From CAUTNH01 sp963540225 (GTDB taxonomy: Bacteria > Bacillota_I > Bacilli_A > Acholeplasmatales > Acholeplasmataceae), in contig CAUTNH010000002.1 in assembly GCA_963540225.1 (NCBI GenBank), positions 1-58,360 of the forward strand: 58,360 nucleotides of DNA, written 5' to 3'. A program made the position numbers and the translations under genes. Each line of letters opens with the position of its first letter. The first letter of the stretch is position 1. The notes beneath the pieces are model-generated. The model was not told the DNA's origin and searched no databases. It saw nothing but the letters and a program-made list of their open reading frames with translations. Below are positions 1-8,517 of this stretch, piece after piece.

Positions 1-777
1 TGCAATTATAAATAATAATCTTACAACTTCTACATAAATCATAACAAGTGCAAACAATATTCCAAATGCTGCTTGCCATTCTAGTTTTTTATCTGCTCCT
101 GATAATACAAGTTGTTCTGTGTAAGAAAATTGAACTGATAAAAGTAGTGTGCTATATATTATTAAAACTACGCTTATTCCAATTGATATATATAGTGCAG
201 TTCTAGGATTAATTTTTGAAATGCCACTACTTATAACACTAGGAAATGCCAACCCTATTATAAGGTAAGTTATTGTAAAAAGTAATATCATAACAAACAT
301 AACCCAAAGTATTTTACTAACTGCTTTTTTTGCTCTAAATGATGCCGACATATTAAAAAGTAGTGTTACAAAAAATACCGCAATTGTAGAAGATAATGCA
401 ATGAATGCCCCCCATTTTAAAACGATCGATAAAAAGACAGTTATTGCTCCTACAAATACACCTTCAAAAAGCGCATATACTGGTGCAAAAAACACTGCTG
501 CTTTTGGAAAAAATGCTGATAGAATAACACATAAAAAACTTACAATAGCACCAACACCAAGTAGTGTATATAACCATGGCTTAATAACAATTCCTGTATC
601 GGCTGATGCGCCTTTTTTAACAATTCCAAAAATAGATACTAATGTTGCTGATGCAATTGTTAAAAATATTAAAAATAATGTTTTAAGTGCAACTGATTTA
701 TAGCTAACAACATTACTTAATTCATACTCGCCTGCTTGTTCTTTTTCAAGTGAACGAAACATTGGATTAAAAGTCAT
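1..777 (-). CDS. Bax inhibitor-1/YccA-like membrane protein (C-terminus cut by window edge)
   Basis: The frame is open from the ATG at 775-777 to the first base of the window, giving 259 codons with no stop, so the C-terminus lies outside. It starts MTFNPMFRSLEKEQ and is followed by about seven hydrophobic segments separated by short loops. The N-terminal tag (NPMF..LE), the long run of helices and the size fit the Bax1-I/YccA family, the branch annotated as an uncharacterised YccA/Bax inhibitor membrane protein. Its role in bacteria is poorly known; a cation or calcium leak role is known for some relatives, but nothing here proves it. A strong ribosome site, GGAGG, lies nine bases before the ATG. 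It follows polC by 49 bases on the same strand and may be the last gene seen of the nrd-polC unit. Confidence 0.8.
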   Translation of the reverse strand, partial: MTFNPMFRSLEKEQAGEYELSNVVSYKSVALKTLFLIFLTIASATLVSIFGIVKKGASADTGIVIKPWLYTLLGVGAIVSFLCVILSAFFPKAAVFFAPVYALFEGVFVGAITVFLSIVLKWGAFIALSSTIAVFFVTLLFNMSASFRAKKAVSKILWVMFVMILLFTITYLIIGLAFPSVISSGISKINPRTALYISIGISVVLIIYSTLLLSVQFSYTEQLVLSGADKKLEWQAAFGILFALVMIYVEVVRLLFIIA

Positions 778-826
778 AAAATATCGCCTCCATACATAAA
801 TTATACCATAAATAATAAACTAAATC

Positions 827-3800
827 TTAAAAATCAAAAAGGCTGTTTTTAAATACATCTTTTTTTATAATTTTTTCCTCTGATACATCACTAAGTGCAC
901 CCAATTTTTCTAATGTTTCAAATACTGTTTTATTAATTGAACATCTTTTTTTAACATCTTCTTTATTCAAAAACAGTCCATTTTTTCTTTCTTCAACAAT
1001 CTTTTTAGCAGTTTCACTGCCTAGCATATCAACACTTTTAAAAGGCATTCTAAGTGATTTTTCATCTTCTATTATAAAATCATTAGAATCTGATTTATAA
1101 ATATCAGCTCTTAAAAAATTAAATCCTCTAGATGTCATTTCAAGCGCAACTTCAAGAGTTGTTTGAAGTGAAACTTCTTTGGCATTTTTTTCTTTACTTG
1201 ATTTTAAATCTGATAATTTATTATAAATTGCATTATATCCAGATATCATTATTTCATGATCAAACTGATCCATTCTCTTAGAAAAAAATGCAGCATAAAA
1301 TAAAAGAGGATAATTTATCTTAAACCATGCTATTCTAATAGCCATTAAAACATATGCTGTTGCGTGAGCTTTTGGAAACATATACTTTATCTTAGCAGCT
1401 GATTTAATATACCAGTTAGGAACATTATTTTCTTTTAATATTTTTTCATATTCAAGCCATTTTTTTAAATCTACACTAGGCTTACCTTTTCTTATAAACT
1501 CCATTATATTAAAAGAAGTTAGAGGATCCATATTATGCTTATTTATTAAAAACGTCATAATATCATCACGACAACCTATAATATCATTAAATGCAACTTT
1601 TACATTGTTAACTCCTCTAACTAGCTCATCACCATTACCAAGCCAAATTCCTTCACCATGAGATAAGCCAGATACTTTGACAAGACCAGCAAAATCTCTT
1701 GGTTTAATTTGAGTTAGCATATCACGCACAAAAGTTGTTCCAAGTTCTGGAACACCGTATGTTCCAACTTCTGAAAATATTTCATTATAAATTAGTTTTA
1801 ACTCTTTTGTAGATTTAAAAAGATCATAAACTCTTGGATCATCTATTGGAATATCCTTTACACAATTAAAAGAAAATTTATCAGGATTTTGCCAAACATA
1901 GTTCATAATAAAGCGAATAATAGTTGGATCATCATGACCTAGTATATCAAGTTTTAATAAATTACTCTCAATTGAATGATAATCAAAGTGAGTTGTTTTC
2001 CAACTACTTTTAACATCATCTGCTGGGTATTGAACTGGGGTAATATCATATACTGAAATATTTTCAGGTATTACTACAATACCTCCTGGATGTTGTCCTG
2101 TTGATCTTTGAACACCTTGGATTTTTTTAGCCATAAAATCTTGTCTTGCTCTTCTTATTGAAATATTAGGGTTTTCCTGTAAGTATCCTGTAACATAACC
2201 AAAAGCATTTTTTTCTGCAACCGTTTGAATTACACCCGCTCTTAACGTTTTATCACTACCTAAAAGCTCTCTTACATACTCATGAGCTCTTGCTTGATAT
2301 TCACCACTAAAATTTAGATCTATATCTGGAATTTTATCGCCATCAAAACCTAAAAATGTCTCAAATGGAATATCATGCCCATCACCTTTAAGCATTTCTC
2401 CACATCTTGGGCATACACATTTTTTTAAGTCAAATCCACACTTGGCAGCTTTTAAATTATTATTTATTATTTTTTCACTATCTGATAATTTATTAATTTC
2501 AAGTTGGTCTTTTATCTCAAATGCTTGAAAATCACCATTTGGACAAAAATAGTGTGGTGGCAGTGGATTTACTTCCGTAATATCTAAAATTGTTGCAACA
2601 AAACTTGAACCAACAGAACCTCTTGAACCAACTACATAGCCATCTTTTAATGATTTTTGAACAAGTAAATAAGCAATAAAATAAATAGGAGCATAGTTAT
2701 TTTTAGTTATTATTTTTATCTCATGTTCAATTCTTTTTCTAATTATTGGATGAATTACTTTACCATATTTTTTTTCTAGATTTTCTTTGACTAATCTTTT
2801 TACCTCTTCACAAACAGAAGGTATTTTTAAATTTTTTGCAAACACATTATCATTAAGGGAAAATAAAGTATTTCCAAATGCTGTGATATCTTCTATTTTT
2901 TCAAGTATTTTATTAGGATTTTTTACAACTATCTCATATACTTTCTCACTTTTTAGATCAGGGAATGAATTAAGCATTTCAGATGTTGTTCTAAAATAAC
3001 AATCAGGTCTTTTAGAATATTTTTTTAAATAGTGTATACCTCCACCAATTTTAGGAGCTCTAATAAAAAGATCACGATATATCTTATCATCTTTATTTAA
3101 ATAATATACATCACCTGTTGCAACTACAATCTTTTTTAATTTTTGAGCTGTTTCAATAATTCTTCTTTGAATATCTTTAATTATTGCACCGCCTCTTACA
3201 TCTAAATCGTCAATTAAATGAAGATAACACTCATAAGGGGATACTTCTATATAGTCAAATCTTTTAATATATTTTTCTAACTCTTCATCTGTAAGATAAT
3301 ATGCTGCTTGAAAAACAGGACCAAATTCTCCACCGGAGCCAACTAAAATGTTTTCCCTTAACTTATCAAGAACAACCGATGGAATCCTTGCTCTTTTATA
3401 AAAGTAATCTGTCAAGGAATAACTTAAAAGTTTAAATATACTACGGTATCCATTTTGATTTTTGGCAAGCAAAGATACCCTATAAGGTATTAAATACTTA
3501 TATCCATCATTATTTTTTAATATATAATCCCTAAGTGTAAAGGCATCCTTAATATCACTAGGAAGCATATTAAGCATTTTAATAAAGCATTCTCCTGTTG
3601 CCTTAGCATCATTAAATGCTCTATGGTGGCCTTCAAGTTTAACTTTAAAATACTTACATAAAGCATCAAGACCAAATCTTTTTAAATCTTTATTAAAAAA
3701 ATATTGAGACATAGTAAGTGTATCAATATATGGAAATTCCATTTTTTTATTAAGTAGTCTTTTTACACTTTCTTTAAGCATACCGATATCATATTTAGCA

Positions 3801-5308
3801 TTATGTGCAACAAGCACCGATCCTTTTATAAAGTCTAAAAACTTAGGCAAAATAACTTCAATATCATCTGCTTTATAAAGCTCTTCTTTATCAATATTAG
3901 TAATTTTTAAAATCTTATCTGATACAACCTGTTTTGGTTTTACAAGATATGAAAAACTACCTATTTCAAAACCCTTAGAAATTTTAACAGCACCGATTTC
4001 TATTATTTCATCATAATATTTAGAAAGTCCCGTTGCCTCAACATCAAATACAACATAATCTTGATTTATGAAATCAAAATTTTCCTTACTTGATACAACT
4101 TTAAACTCATCTTCATAAACTAATGAAATCTCAGTTCCATAAATTGGTTTAATGTTATGTTTTTTACATGCCTTAGAAAATTCTGGATATGATGCTACGG
4201 TATCAATGTCTGTAATTGCAATAGCCTTATGATTAAATCTTGATGCAAGATTTACATAATCACTTACCGATGCCACACCATCAAGATTGCTCATTTTACT
4301 ATGAACTGATAGCTCAATTCTTTTCTCATCTGAGTTATCCATTCTACTAGGCTCTTTTATTTTTGGGCAACATTCAATAATATCGGCAACCAAGATAATA
4401 TCATTGGCATATTTATCCATCTGAATTTTACCTTTTGCAACTATTGAATCATCTTCTTTAATGAAATTATAATTTATTATTTCATCATCGTTTAAAAACT
4501 TTTTTACAAGAAGAGTATCATTTTCATCAGTAAGTAAAAAAGATAGTATATTGGTTGATTTTAACTTAGTTAAATTTATACTACTGGCCAAACCCGATAT
4601 TTCAATAAATAAGGGACCTTTTTTAGATGTGTATAAATCTAGTTCGGTTAAGTTTTTAGGTATTTTTGAAACTTCAATTTGTTCATAATTCCTACTAGAT
4701 TTAATAAATTTATTCTTAGTAGTATTATTTTTAACTGATTGATTTAATTCACTTTTAAGCAAATCAAGTTTTTTATTAAGCATCTCATCTGCTATTTTTT
4801 TCTCTTTTTTAAGTCTTTCGGAAACTGATTCTATTTTCTCATCAATTTCAACTTTAACATCAATATTTATTCCCAACTTTAAAAATTCCTGTTTTATAGG
4901 AATTAAAAATTGTTGCAAATGGTTATAATCTTTCCCACATATTATATATAAGGTATTATTTTCATAGTTAAATCTTGTTTTATAATCAATAAGATATGAA
5001 ATACTTGGTTTTACCTTTTCTAAATCTTTTATTACATATAAATAATAATCATTTGAATTATTTGAAAAATCAGATATACTTTCATATTTAACATTAAAAA
5101 TTATATCTTTATAAACCTTATCATAAAAAGATATTTTTAAAGAATCTGTAAACTTAATATAGTCAATTAAAGGAACTATGTTAGAAAGCAATATATTTAT
5201 TTCTAAAATGCTATTTTCATAATCTAGTTCAACACCTTCAAGAATAGAATTTTTAACTATATCATTTGAAAACCCATTTTGTTCAATGAATATTTTCCAT
5301 TTGTTCAT
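827..5308 (-). CDS. polC: DNA polymerase III alpha subunit, PolC type
   Basis: This is the replicative polymerase of low-GC Gram-positive bacteria, with a built-in 3'-5' proofreading exonuclease. The 1493 residues are close to the family's usual 1430-1470. Domains in order: a variable N-terminal region (1-200), an OB-fold (about 220-315), the first part of the PHP domain with ELSVHSKMS near 330, the inserted DnaQ-type exonuclease with FDVEATGLS near 420, AHNAKYD near 500 and HRAFNDAKATG near 558, the rest of PHP, then the polymerase. The polymerase contains a four-cysteine zinc motif near 955-970 (CVCPRCGE) and the palm motif PDIDLNFSG near 990. The ATG has GGAGA six bases upstream. It lies 10 bases after nrdG on the same strand and is probably co-transcribed with it. 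Confidence 0.97.
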   Translation of the reverse strand: MNKWKIFIEQNGFSNDIVKNSILEGVELDYENSILEINILLSNIVPLIDYIKFTDSLKISFYDKVYKDIIFNVKYESISDFSNNSNDYYLYVIKDLEKVKPSISYLIDYKTRFNYENNTLYIICGKDYNHLQQFLIPIKQEFLKLGINIDVKVEIDEKIESVSERLKKEKKIADEMLNKKLDLLKSELNQSVKNNTTKNKFIKSSRNYEQIEVSKIPKNLTELDLYTSKKGPLFIEISGLASSINLTKLKSTNILSFLLTDENDTLLVKKFLNDDEIINYNFIKEDDSIVAKGKIQMDKYANDIILVADIIECCPKIKEPSRMDNSDEKRIELSVHSKMSNLDGVASVSDYVNLASRFNHKAIAITDIDTVASYPEFSKACKKHNIKPIYGTEISLVYEDEFKVVSSKENFDFINQDYVVFDVEATGLSKYYDEIIEIGAVKISKGFEIGSFSYLVKPKQVVSDKILKITNIDKEELYKADDIEVILPKFLDFIKGSVLVAHNAKYDIGMLKESVKRLLNKKMEFPYIDTLTMSQYFFNKDLKRFGLDALCKYFKVKLEGHHRAFNDAKATGECFIKMLNMLPSDIKDAFTLRDYILKNNDGYKYLIPYRVSLLAKNQNGYRSIFKLLSYSLTDYFYKRARIPSVVLDKLRENILVGSGGEFGPVFQAAYYLTDEELEKYIKRFDYIEVSPYECYLHLIDDLDVRGGAIIKDIQRRIIETAQKLKKIVVATGDVYYLNKDDKIYRDLFIRAPKIGGGIHYLKKYSKRPDCYFRTTSEMLNSFPDLKSEKVYEIVVKNPNKILEKIEDITAFGNTLFSLNDNVFAKNLKIPSVCEEVKRLVKENLEKKYGKVIHPIIRKRIEHEIKIITKNNYAPIYFIAYLLVQKSLKDGYVVGSRGSVGSSFVATILDITEVNPLPPHYFCPNGDFQAFEIKDQLEINKLSDSEKIINNNLKAAKCGFDLKKCVCPRCGEMLKGDGHDIPFETFLGFDGDKIPDIDLNFSGEYQARAHEYVRELLGSDKTLRAGVIQTVAEKNAFGYVTGYLQENPNISIRRARQDFMAKKIQGVQRSTGQHPGGIVVIPENISVYDITPVQYPADDVKSSWKTTHFDYHSIESNLLKLDILGHDDPTIIRFIMNYVWQNPDKFSFNCVKDIPIDDPRVYDLFKSTKELKLIYNEIFSEVGTYGVPELGTTFVRDMLTQIKPRDFAGLVKVSGLSHGEGIWLGNGDELVRGVNNVKVAFNDIIGCRDDIMTFLINKHNMDPLTSFNIMEFIRKGKPSVDLKKWLEYEKILKENNVPNWYIKSAAKIKYMFPKAHATAYVLMAIRIAWFKINYPLLFYAAFFSKRMDQFDHEIMISGYNAIYNKLSDLKSSKEKNAKEVSLQTTLEVALEMTSRGFNFLRADIYKSDSNDFIIEDEKSLRMPFKSVDMLGSETAKKIVEERKNGLFLNKEDVKKRCSINKTVFETLEKLGALSDVSEEKIIKKDVFKNSLFDF

Positions 5309-5317
5309 ATTATCTCC

Positions 5318-5827
5318 TTAAAAACTATCTACTGTTATTAGTTTATTTTCTTTTAACGTTTTTTTAATATCTATAATTCTTTGATTTGATGATCCTCTAA
5401 ATAATAAATCAAGGCTCAATTTATCATATTCAAAAGGACCATCTATTAAATAATCTAATATATTTAAAAACTTAATTTGATTCTTATCATTTCTTTTTAT
5501 AATTTCATCAATATAATATCCACTATAAGATATAATATCAAGACCTAATTTCTTAGCATATTGGGCTATTTTATAGCATTTGCTAGATTGTAAAAATGGT
5601 TCTCCTCCAGAAAAAGTTACACCTTTTATTAGAGGATTTTTTTTTATCTCTTTTTTTATTTTTCTTATACTTTTTAAATATCCTTTATTAAGTGCCCTTG
5701 TTTTTGGATTATGGCACATATAACAATTTTTTAAACATCCCTGTGTAAATAATACATACCTTAAACCAGGACCATCTACAATAGATTCGGGAATTATTCC
5801 TGATAGTCTTATTTTTTTACTTGACAT
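5318..5827 (-). CDS. nrdG: Anaerobic ribonucleoside-triphosphate reductase activating protein
   Basis: This is the radical-SAM activase that places the glycyl radical on NrdD under anaerobic conditions. The CxxxCxxC cluster motif is clear (C31, C35, C38 in QGCLKNCYMCHN), followed by the SGGEP motif near residues 73-77 that helps bind S-adenosylmethionine. At 169 residues it has the usual family length and looks fully intact. Its ATG lies one base after the stop codon of the nrdD reading frame, the normal arrangement for this pair, and polC follows 10 bases later. An intact activase beside an interrupted reductase is odd and argues that any loss of NrdD is recent, is tolerated by readthrough, or is a sequence error. 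Confidence 0.95.
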   Translation of the reverse strand: MSSKKIRLSGIIPESIVDGPGLRYVLFTQGCLKNCYMCHNPKTRALNKGYLKSIRKIKKEIKKNPLIKGVTFSGGEPFLQSSKCYKIAQYAKKLGLDIISYSGYYIDEIIKRNDKNQIKFLNILDYLIDGPFEYDKLSLDLLFRGSSNQRIIDIKKTLKENKLITVDSF

Positions 5828-5828
5828 A

Positions 5829-8129
5829 TCATTTTTTTACTGATGAATGTTTAACTCTTTCTAAAACTTCACTTTTTTTAGCATCGTTAAATCTATCAAG
5901 TGTTCCGACAAGATAACCTGTTATTCTTCTTATTCTATCAAATGGTTTATCAATATCTTCTTTCCTACCACAACCAGGACATATATCGTTTATTATTCCG
6001 TGATATCCACAAACAGGATCAAAATCAACCGAGTGATTTATAGAACCATAACCAATACCTTTTTCTTTCATATGTCTTATAATTTTTTCAAAAGCGTCTA
6101 AATTTTTAGATGTATCTCCATCAAGCTCAACATAGGAAATATGACCTGCATTTGTTAGTGCATGATATGGTGCTTCAATATTTATTTTCTCATATGCTGA
6201 TAGATTATGGTATACAGGAACATGGAAGGAATTAGTGTAAAAGTTATGACTTGTAACATCTTTAATAATTCCAAATCTCTTTTTATCAATTTTTACAAAT
6301 CTGCCTGATAAACCTTCAGCAGGGGTTGCAAGAAGTGAAAAATTAAGTCCTGTTTTATCAGCCATATCATCGGTTTTCTTTCTCATAAAAGAAATTATCT
6401 CAAGTCCTAGTTTTTGAGATTGCTCACTTTCGCCATGATGTTTTCCAGTTAATACTTTAAGAGCTTCTGCAAGACCTATAAAACCAATTGATAATGTTCC
6501 ATGATTTATTACTTTTTCAATAGTATCTTTTTTATCTAGTTTTTCAGAATCAATCCAAATTCCTTCACCCATTAAAAATGGAAAATTATATACCTTACGC
6601 TTTTTTTGAATTTCATATCTTTCAAGTAATTGTTCTATTACTAGATCCATTCTCTCATTAAGGAGTTTATAAAATTTATCAATATCATTTGTTTCAAGAG
6701 CAATTCTTGGTAAGTTTATACTAGTAAATGAAAGATTACCTCTACCTGTTACAATCTCTCTTTTTTTATCAAAAAAGTTACCTATAACCCTAGTACGACA
6801 TCCCATATAGGCTATTTCTGTATCAATATTTCCTTTTTTATAATATTTAATATTAAATGGGGCATCAATAAATGAAAAATTAGGAAATAGTCTTTTAGCA
6901 GATGTTTCAATTGCTAGTTTAAATAAATCATAATTTGGATCTACAATATTATAATTTATGCCTTCTTTAATTTTAAATATCTGGATTGGGAAAATTGCAA
7001 TCTCGCCTTTTCCTAAACCTGCATTAGTCGCTTTTAAAATTTGCTTTACAACTAACCTTCCCTCATTTTATGTATCAGTTCAATAATTAAGCGAAGAAAT
7101 TGGACCCTGCGCACCTGCACGAGTGTGAATCTTATTTAAATTATGAATAAGCGACTCCATTGCTTGATAGGTGTCATTTTCAACTTCCAAAGTTGCATTA
7201 TCATAGGCAAATTTTAATGCTTTATCAATATTGGAATCTTTTGCTTTTTCTTTTATATAATCAAAAATTTTAGTATTTAAATATTGTGGAACAACCTTGT
7301 TTTCCTTTTTTATTTCTGCTAAAAGATTCTTAGGAATATAGTCTATCCCTAATAAATTAAATGCCTTTTCTAAATTTTGTAAAAATCTTTTTTGATATGA
7401 TAACCTCACCCCATCAGAAAGATAAAAATCAAACGCTGGAACGCTTTGACCGCCGTGCATATCATTTTGATTTGATTGAATTGCTATTGCTGTTAGTGCA
7501 GCATATGTTTGAATTGATTTAGGTTTTCTAATACTACCGTGACCTGTTTGAAAACCATTTTTAAAAAGTTTAGATAGATCAATCTGACAACATGTTAAAG
7601 TAAGAGTTAGAAAATCTAAATCATGAATATGAATGTCTCCTTCTTCATGAGCTTTTGCATGCTTTGGATTTAATACAAATAATTTATTAAAAGCCTTTGC
7701 TCCCTCACTTCCATATTGAAGCATAGCACCCATTGGAGTATCTGAGTTTACATTAGCATTTTCTCTTTTTAAATCACTTTCAGTGCTTTTTAAATTAGCA
7801 ATATCTTTATATGTTTTCATAAGTCTTTCTGATTTATTTCTTATGTGTTCTCTTTCTTTTCTATATAAAATATATGCCTTAGCAACATCATAATAATTAG
7901 AGTTCATTAAGACCTTTTCAACAATATCTTGGGTTTTTTCAACAGTTGGAATTTTACCGTTGGGAAATTCTTTTTGAAGCTCATTTATAACATTAAATGC
8001 AAGTTGTTCTAATTTATCATCTGATACTTCAACCACGCATGAAATAAACGCTTTATTTATGGCGTTTTTTATCTTATCGTAGTTAAATGTTGTATATCTT
8101 CCATCTCTTTTTTTAATTTTTGTAAACAT
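5829..8129 (-). pseudogene. nrdD: Anaerobic ribonucleoside-triphosphate reductase, one frame with two nonsense codons
   Basis: Class III ribonucleotide reductase makes deoxynucleotides without oxygen. One reading frame of 767 codons runs from the ATG at 8129 (ribosome site GGGGA) to TGA at 5829. It contains an N-terminal ATP-cone (1-95), the LTCCQID active-site region near 177, a C-terminal zinc motif (CGYHG then CPGCG, about 707-728) and the glycyl-radical motif RRITGYL with Gly near 738. The frame never shifts. Two stops interrupt it, TGA at 7080-7082 (codon 350) and TAA at 7068-7070 (codon 354). They fall in the family's conserved segment SSINYGTDTS.EGRL, which here reads SSLNY, stop, TDT, stop, NEGRL. 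The TGA sits at the Gly and the TAA at the Ser. After them the homology resumes at once (KATNAGLGKGE, FPIQIFK, RLFPNFSF). Each stop is one base from the expected codon. The fragments separate the active site from the glycyl radical, so neither could work alone. A true pseudogene, readthrough or sequence error are all possible. Confidence 0.9.
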
Positions 8130-8187
8130 TTCTAATTTCCCCTTTTTATTAATATTGCCGAATTGAAAATATTTTTAGTATAAAGTT

Positions 8188-8215
8188 ATTATATAATTAA
8201 ATTTTTTAATTTCAA
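8188..8215 (-). promoter_or_regulatory. Candidate promoter for nrdD-nrdG-polC
   Basis: On the minus strand, TTGAAA (complement of 8210-8215) is followed after 16 bases by TATAAT (complement of 8188-8193). Transcription would start about 50 bases before the nrdD ATG. No sequence resembling an NrdR box was seen by eye. Confidence 0.5.
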
Positions 8216-8278
8216 TATTTTTAATTATTGGTTAAAATATGGCTAAATTTGGCTTTTTTATAAATTTTAAAAACAGCG

Positions 8279-8304
8279 AAAAAATGGCTTTGTAAAGCCA
8301 TTTT
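8279..8304 (-). terminator. Hairpin with U-tract in the nrdD divergent spacer
   Basis: An 11-base inverted repeat (AAAATGGCTTT at 8281-8291, AAAGCCATTTT at 8294-8304) is followed on the minus strand by six Ts, which is a terminator shape. It lies upstream of the nrdD promoter, between two divergent genes, so it would end an unseen minus-strand transcript or act as a regulatory hairpin. Confidence 0.4.
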
Positions 8305-8497
8305 ATCAAATTCAATTTTTGCGTTTTTTTTACTTTTTTTAAGGCTTTATTTTTTTTACTTCGCTTTATTATGCGATTTTTTTATGAAGTTTATTTTAAC
8401 TTTAGAAAATAAGTTAGAAAAACAAAAATATAATTTTATTTATATAGTTATTTATAATAATTTTAATATCATTAAACAACGTATTAACAAGTTTTAA
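8305..8497. other. T-rich spacer without a gene
   Basis: No open frame of useful length was seen on either strand. The plus strand carries many runs of five to eight Ts, and a short hairpin (TCGC at 8361-8364, GCGA at 8373-8376) followed by seven Ts. This could be an AT-rich upstream promoter element or part of a small RNA. Confidence 0.4.
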
Positions 8498-8506
8498 TGT
8501 TATAAT
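8498..8506 (+). promoter_or_regulatory. Extended -10 promoter, probably giving a leaderless transcript
   Basis: TGTTATAAT is a perfect extended -10 element. The next gene's ATG is at 8518, so transcription would start only about five bases before it. No ribosome site is present. No good -35 was seen. Confidence 0.6.
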
Positions 8507-8517
8507 TTATTATAAAT

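Noticed and set aside
401..703. Plus-strand frame of 100 codons
   Set aside because: It is the antisense shadow of the Bax-inhibitor-like gene, which has helices, a ribosome site and a family pattern.
5829..6806. C-terminal nrdD fragment as a separate gene starting MGCRTRVIG
   Set aside because: The same frame continues upstream with full nrdD homology, and no ribosome site supports a start there; it lacks the active-site half.
7068..7082. TGA read as glycine or tryptophan by an altered code
   Set aside because: The second stop is TAA, TGA ends other genes in the window (for example the nrdD frame itself and the DUF5696-like gene), and Trp is TGG throughout.
7050..7085. Frameshift or intron at the nrdD break
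   Set aside because: The frame is unchanged on both sides and the family sequence continues without missing or added residues except at the two stop codons.
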